Assembly (NCBI GenBank): GCA_002869605.1
Contig: PKUI01000142.1
Span: 1 to 44,331 of the forward strand
Direction of reading: 5' to 3'
From: Desulfuromonas sp.
Lineage (GTDB): Bacteria > Desulfobacterota > Desulfuromonadia > Desulfuromonadales > SZUA-401
Length of the DNA: 44,331 nucleotides
The position numbers and the translations under genes were made by a program. Positions 43,700 to 44,331 of the stretch are shown here, piece after piece. The notes under the pieces are model-generated. The model saw only the letters and a list, made by a program, of their open reading frames with translations. It did not search any database and was not told the DNA's origin. Numbering within the stretch: position 1 is the stretch's first letter; every line of letters begins with the position of its first letter.

Positions 43700-44331
43700 A
43701 TGCCGACAACCATCGTTCTCGAACCGGATCATCGCAAGCGCTTCTGGTATCGCTATTCCCGCCGGAGCGGCTGGTCGACCAGCAAGATCCTGATCGCTCT
43801 CAATCTGATCCTGTTCGCCTGGATGGTCATCCGGGGACTGATTGCCGGGCGGGGTCTGGGAATTATCCTGAGCCCTGACATCGACCTGTTGCTCTACGTC
43901 GGCGCCCAGAACTGGGCACGGGTACTGGAATATGGCGAATGGTGGCGCTGTCTGAGTTACGCCTTTACTCATGGCGGGCTACTGCATCTCGCCTTCAACA
44001 TGGTTGCCCTCTACCAGGTCGGCATGCTGCTGGAAAAAGAAGCCGGGCACGCCACCCTGCTGTGCATCTACGTCTGCAGCGCTGTTACCGCAACGCTGGC
44101 CGGATACATATGGCACCCGGAGGCCTACGTGGTTGGAGCTTCCGGCTCCCTGTTCGGCCTGATCGGCTTCGCCGTAGTCTTCTACCGGCGCCTCGCCGAC
44201 CCGCACTCCCTGGCCAAAAGCAAGTTCATGCTGCAATGGGCGATGTTCGCCTTCCTGTTTGGCTTTGCCGTGCAGGCCGACAACGCCGGGCATCTAGGCG
44301 GCGCCATCGGCGGAGCGCTACTCGGCGTGGC
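43700..44331 (+). CDS. Rhomboid-family intramembrane serine protease (cut by window edge)
   Basis: The frame is open from the ATG at 43700 to the end of the window (210 residues). It has a basic N-terminus and several membrane helices. Rhomboid hallmarks are the WWRCLSYAFTHGGLLHLAFNM stretch (HxxxHxxxN-type), the catalytic serine in VVGASGSLFGLIG (about 152-164) and the catalytic histidine in NAGHLGGAIGGALLG near the edge. The protein cleaves membrane-embedded substrates. The ribosome site before it is weak, and it is separated from the MscS gene by 96 nt. Confidence 0.92.
   Translation, partial: MPTTIVLEPDHRKRFWYRYSRRSGWSTSKILIALNLILFAWMVIRGLIAGRGLGIILSPDIDLLLYVGAQNWARVLEYGEWWRCLSYAFTHGGLLHLAFNMVALYQVGMLLEKEAGHATLLCIYVCSAVTATLAGYIWHPEAYVVGASGSLFGLIGFAVVFYRRLADPHSLAKSKFMLQWAMFAFLFGFAVQADNAGHLGGAIGGALLGV

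Overview
The window looks like chromosome of a free-living, anaerobic, respiring Gram-negative bacterium, most likely a Desulfuromonas/Geopsychrobacter-type member of Desulfuromonadia. This is inferred from the mix of a periplasmic octaheme cytochrome c, a heme-type (CxxCH) sensor kinase, several Amt/GlnK sets behind sigma-54 promoters, REC-PilZ and REC-GGDEF signalling proteins, and high-GC, ATG/GTG-rich genes. I see no plasmid, phage, transposase, tRNA, rRNA or CRISPR signature.

Layout. 1-4.6 kb (minus strand): a secreted protein, comEC and a response regulator-GGDEF protein (cut by the window edge), probably one operon. 4.7-11.8 kb (plus): a xanthine/uracil-type permease, REC-PilZ plus HD protein, recQ with a GIY-YIG protein, a small membrane protein, a YaiI-family protein, a cysteine-rich receiver protein and a small membrane protein. 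11.9-16.9 kb (plus): a double-Cache/PAS histidine kinase, then glnK-amtB. 16.9-22.4 kb: a visibly AT-rich, gene-poor stretch with a SpoIIAA-like protein, a zinc ribbon, a small membrane protein and a large CxxCH/PAS/GAF sensor kinase. 22.4-27.1 kb: ankyrin protein, cobO, fbp, coiled-coil protein, suhB and an EI24/CysZ protein. 27.2-32.2 kb: second amt (plus), a decayed DNA-repair-like gene, and the divergent glnK-amt-porin operon (minus). 32.3-35.7 kb: a 6S-like RNA, a TraB-family protein, psiE-like and an aldehyde dehydrogenase. 36-37.5 kb: octaheme cytochrome. 37.7 kb to the end: a tightly overlapping run of retropepsin-like protease, rimK, M14-type deacylase, corA and an MscS channel, then a rhomboid protease cut by the window edge.

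The most interesting system is the RNA-level control of ammonium uptake. All three amt transcription units (two glnK-amt, one solo amt) combine a sigma-54 type -24/-12 promoter with a 5' leader holding two hexaloop hairpins whose loops all have A at position 1 and G at position 4. That is the known signature of ANTAR-protein target RNAs. In the two glnK leaders the second hairpin overlaps the 5' arm of an intrinsic terminator (antitermination). In the solo amt leader it presents the Shine-Dalgarno sequence in its loop, suggesting translational control by the same kind of protein. No ANTAR-domain protein is encoded in the window, so the regulator must be elsewhere. Two of the sigma-54 promoters also share an upstream dyad GTGCC-N9-GGCAC.

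Other points of note are a gene fusing a T4 endonuclease V-like domain to a DUF1722 domain that has been destroyed by three stops and a frameshift, and a small receiver protein with a four-cysteine insert behind a perfect 15-nt palindrome.
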